From Planctomycetota bacterium (GTDB taxonomy: Bacteria; Planctomycetota; SZUA-567; H5-PLA8): a stretch of DNA of 64,000 nucleotides. Location: contig JAOSKN010000002.1 of NCBI GenBank assembly GCA_027493525.1, positions 1-64,000 on the forward strand, in the 5' to 3' direction. The stretch's first letter is position 1; the number at the start of each line of letters is the position of its first letter. Of the stretch, positions 62,577 to 64,000 are shown piece after piece. Position numbers and translations under genes: made by a program. A model generated the notes under the pieces. The model was not told the DNA's origin. It did no database searches and worked only from the letters and a program-made list of their open reading frames with translations.

Positions 62577-63739
62577 GGAGCATCATGGATGCTTCCCAGA
62601 AAGTCCCCATTCACTGTTGGGCGGAACGAGTGGATCGTAGAAGCCTGGATCGTCTCAAGTTGCTTGCGCGATGGGACCGGCTCGCCGGTCCCATCGCGGT
62701 CATGCCGGATGTGCACTTCGCCGACACCGTGTCGGTCGGCACGGTGCTCGCGACCCAGAATTGCGTGCTCCCCACGGCCGTCGGGGAGGATCTGGGCTGC
62801 GGAATGGCCTCCCGCTGCCTCGCGGTCGAGGCCGGGACCCTGGGACGCGCAGATCTGCTCAGCATCCTGGAGGCGCTGATGAGGGTAATCCCAGCCGGCA
62901 GACGCGTGCACAAGCAGCCGCAGCGCCTGCCTGAACCGCTTCAAGGGCAAGAGCTGAGCACAGCCACGTTGAACCACGAGCGCGATTGGCTCGGGAGCAG
63001 GCACTTGGGCACGCTTGGCCAAGGGAACCATTTCGTGGAGCTGGAACGCGACACGCTGGGCCGTCTTTGGGTAACGGCGCATTCCGGCTCCCGCGGGATC
63101 GGCGCAAGGATTGCCCGGCACCATGAGAAAGTCGCAGTCAACCGGGCAGGAACCAGGGAGGGCCCAATGCCCGCCTTGGAGCAAGGCAGTCCTGAAGCCA
63201 TAGCCTTTCTGGCCGACCTGAACTGGGCCGTCGAGTTCGCCAGGGAGAACCGCGCGCTGATGCTGGAGCGGGTTACCCAAGTCCTGCGCGAGTACACGGG
63301 ACAAGCGTGCCAGGTCGTCGAATCCTTCGACGTCCCGCACAACCTGATTTGCCTTGAGTCTCATCAGGGCCAGCAACGGTTCGTTCATCGCAAGGGCGCC
63401 ACGCCGGCGGAGGAAGGGAAGATGGGGATTATTCCGGGCTCGATGGGGACGGCCAGCTACGTCGTCCAAGGCCTCGGCAACCTTGCTTCCTATTCCTCGT
63501 GCTCTCACGGCGCCGGCCGGGCGCTCTCGCGCGGCGAGGCACACCGCCGCATCGCCCTAAAGGACTTCCGCCGCCAGATGGCGCACGTGGTCTATCCACC
63601 TGGTTCGTGGATGGAGAAGGCCCTGATCGAGGAGGCGCCGAGCGCCTACAAGGACATAAAGAAGGTGCTTGAAGAACAAGCCGACTTGGTCGCGCCCATC
63701 CTCAGGCTCGAACCGCTGGCCGTCTTGAAGGGAGGATAG
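62573..63739 (+). CDS. rtcB: RtcB RNA-splicing/repair ligase
   Basis: 388 residues, start overlapping the RbfA-like stop. Active-site motifs in order: MPDVHFADTVSVGTVLA, VGEDLGCGMA (metal-binding Cys), TLGQGNHFVEL, TAHSGSRGIG, DVPHNLICLES, RKGATPAEEGK, IPGSMGTASYVVQG and SCSHGAGR with the guanylylated histidine. RtcB joins RNA 2',3'-cyclic phosphate or 3'-phosphate ends to 5'-OH ends with GTP and Mn. The set appears complete, so activity is expected. Confidence 0.93.
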   Translation: MRSIMDASQKVPIHCWAERVDRRSLDRLKLLARWDRLAGPIAVMPDVHFADTVSVGTVLATQNCVLPTAVGEDLGCGMASRCLAVEAGTLGRADLLSILEALMRVIPAGRRVHKQPQRLPEPLQGQELSTATLNHERDWLGSRHLGTLGQGNHFVELERDTLGRLWVTAHSGSRGIGARIARHHEKVAVNRAGTREGPMPALEQGSPEAIAFLADLNWAVEFARENRALMLERVTQVLREYTGQACQVVESFDVPHNLICLESHQGQQRFVHRKGATPAEEGKMGIIPGSMGTASYVVQGLGNLASYSSCSHGAGRALSRGEAHRRIALKDFRRQMAHVVYPPGSWMEKALIEEAPSAYKDIKKVLEEQADLVAPILRLEPLAVLKGG

Positions 63740-63742
63740 ACG

Positions 63743-64000
63743 ATGAATGCCGCCGCCACTGTCACCCAGAAGCAACTCATGGACGTCCTCTTGAACGTAG
63801 CGGTGGTGCGCCCGCTCTTTATTTGGGGGCCACCGGGAATCGGCAAGTCTTCCCTCGTTCAGCAATTCGCGGAAAGAGTCGGGCTGCCCTGCGTCTCGAT
63901 GCTGGGAAGCCAACTCGCCCCGGAAGACATCATTGGCGTTCCCCAAATCGTGGATGGAACCAGCCGCTTTTGCCCTCCGCGCGATATCGCGCGCAAGGAC
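63743..64000 (+). CDS. MoxR-like AAA ATPase, 5' part (runs off the window)
   Basis: The ATG at 63743 follows GGGAGG, three bases after the rtcB stop. The 86 residues seen include Walker A (FIWGPPGIGKSSLVQQFAER) and SQLAPEDIIGVPQIVDGTSR, the MoxR pattern. MoxR ATPases usually work with a vWA-domain partner encoded downstream; that gene would lie beyond the window. Confidence 0.88.
   Translation, partial: MNAAATVTQKQLMDVLLNVAVVRPLFIWGPPGIGKSSLVQQFAERVGLPCVSMLGSQLAPEDIIGVPQIVDGTSRFCPPRDIARKD

Noticed and set aside
25086..64000. Classification of the island as a prophage
   Set aside because: No capsid, portal, terminase, tail or lysis gene was recognised in 39 kb; phage-like genes here are all of the accessory kind.
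1..64000. tRNA, rRNA and tmRNA genes
   Set aside because: I saw no cloverleaf-like or rRNA sequence by eye; a tRNAscan or Infernal run would be needed to exclude them fully.

Overview
The window joins two very different stretches. Positions 1 to about 25,000 look like chromosome of a heterotrophic Gram-negative bacterium of the PVC or Hydrogenedentota kind. This is an inference from gene types: secreted right-handed beta-helix protein, GH42-like glycosidase, serpin, GntR-LacI hybrid regulator, secreted 32-residue repeat protein, STN-like secreted proteins and a TolC-type lipoprotein. Almost every gene here carries one or more single-base frameshifts, and two insertion sequences (IS3-like and IS4-like) have landed inside genes. 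Either this is a decaying chromosomal segment or this part of the assembly is rich in indel errors. The two explanations cannot be separated from sequence alone.

From about 25,086 to the window end (64,000, not the end of the element) lies what looks like a large integrative mobile island. It starts with a tyrosine recombinase and an excisionase-like HTH protein. Most genes are intact, tightly packed, often overlap by ATGA, and have clear Shine-Dalgarno sites. No capsid, tail, portal, terminase, conjugation or replication-initiator gene was recognised in these 39 kb, so it is not clearly a prophage, ICE or plasmid.

Island layout: 25.1-27.6 kb recombinase module; 27.6-30.5 kb small unknown proteins; 30.6-36.8 kb DNA methylation (a split N6-adenine methylase in permuted gene order, a fused cytosine-C5 plus Dam-type methylase, and a separate cytosine-C5 methylase); 36.9-40.3 kb phosphoesterase, NADAR protein and an AbiEi/AbiEii toxin-antitoxin pair with a perfect operator-like palindrome; 40.4-46 kb a long minus-strand operon (serine recombinase, second phosphoesterase, RecB-like nuclease, putative ssDNA or recombination partner, membrane PH-like protein); 46-53.9 kb a HEAT-repeat membrane protein, two related small regulators, a WGR-domain ATP-dependent DNA ligase and several unknowns; 54-56 kb a DUF6884-like protein coupled to an endonuclease III-like Fe-S glycosylase; 56.4-61.4 kb a MerR-like regulator, an HNH protein and an ECF sigma factor with an SDR and a SnoaL-like protein; 62-64 kb a leader peptide and hairpin followed by RbfA-like, RtcB RNA ligase and MoxR AAA ATPase genes.

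The most interesting candidates are the last module (a possible rRNA or RNA repair operon under attenuation-like control), the ECF sigma circuit with two matching promoter-like sites, a 13-bp motif (GTCGATCATCYGG) that recurs seven times in intergenic DNA between 56 and 61.5 kb, and the permuted and fused DNA methyltransferases.
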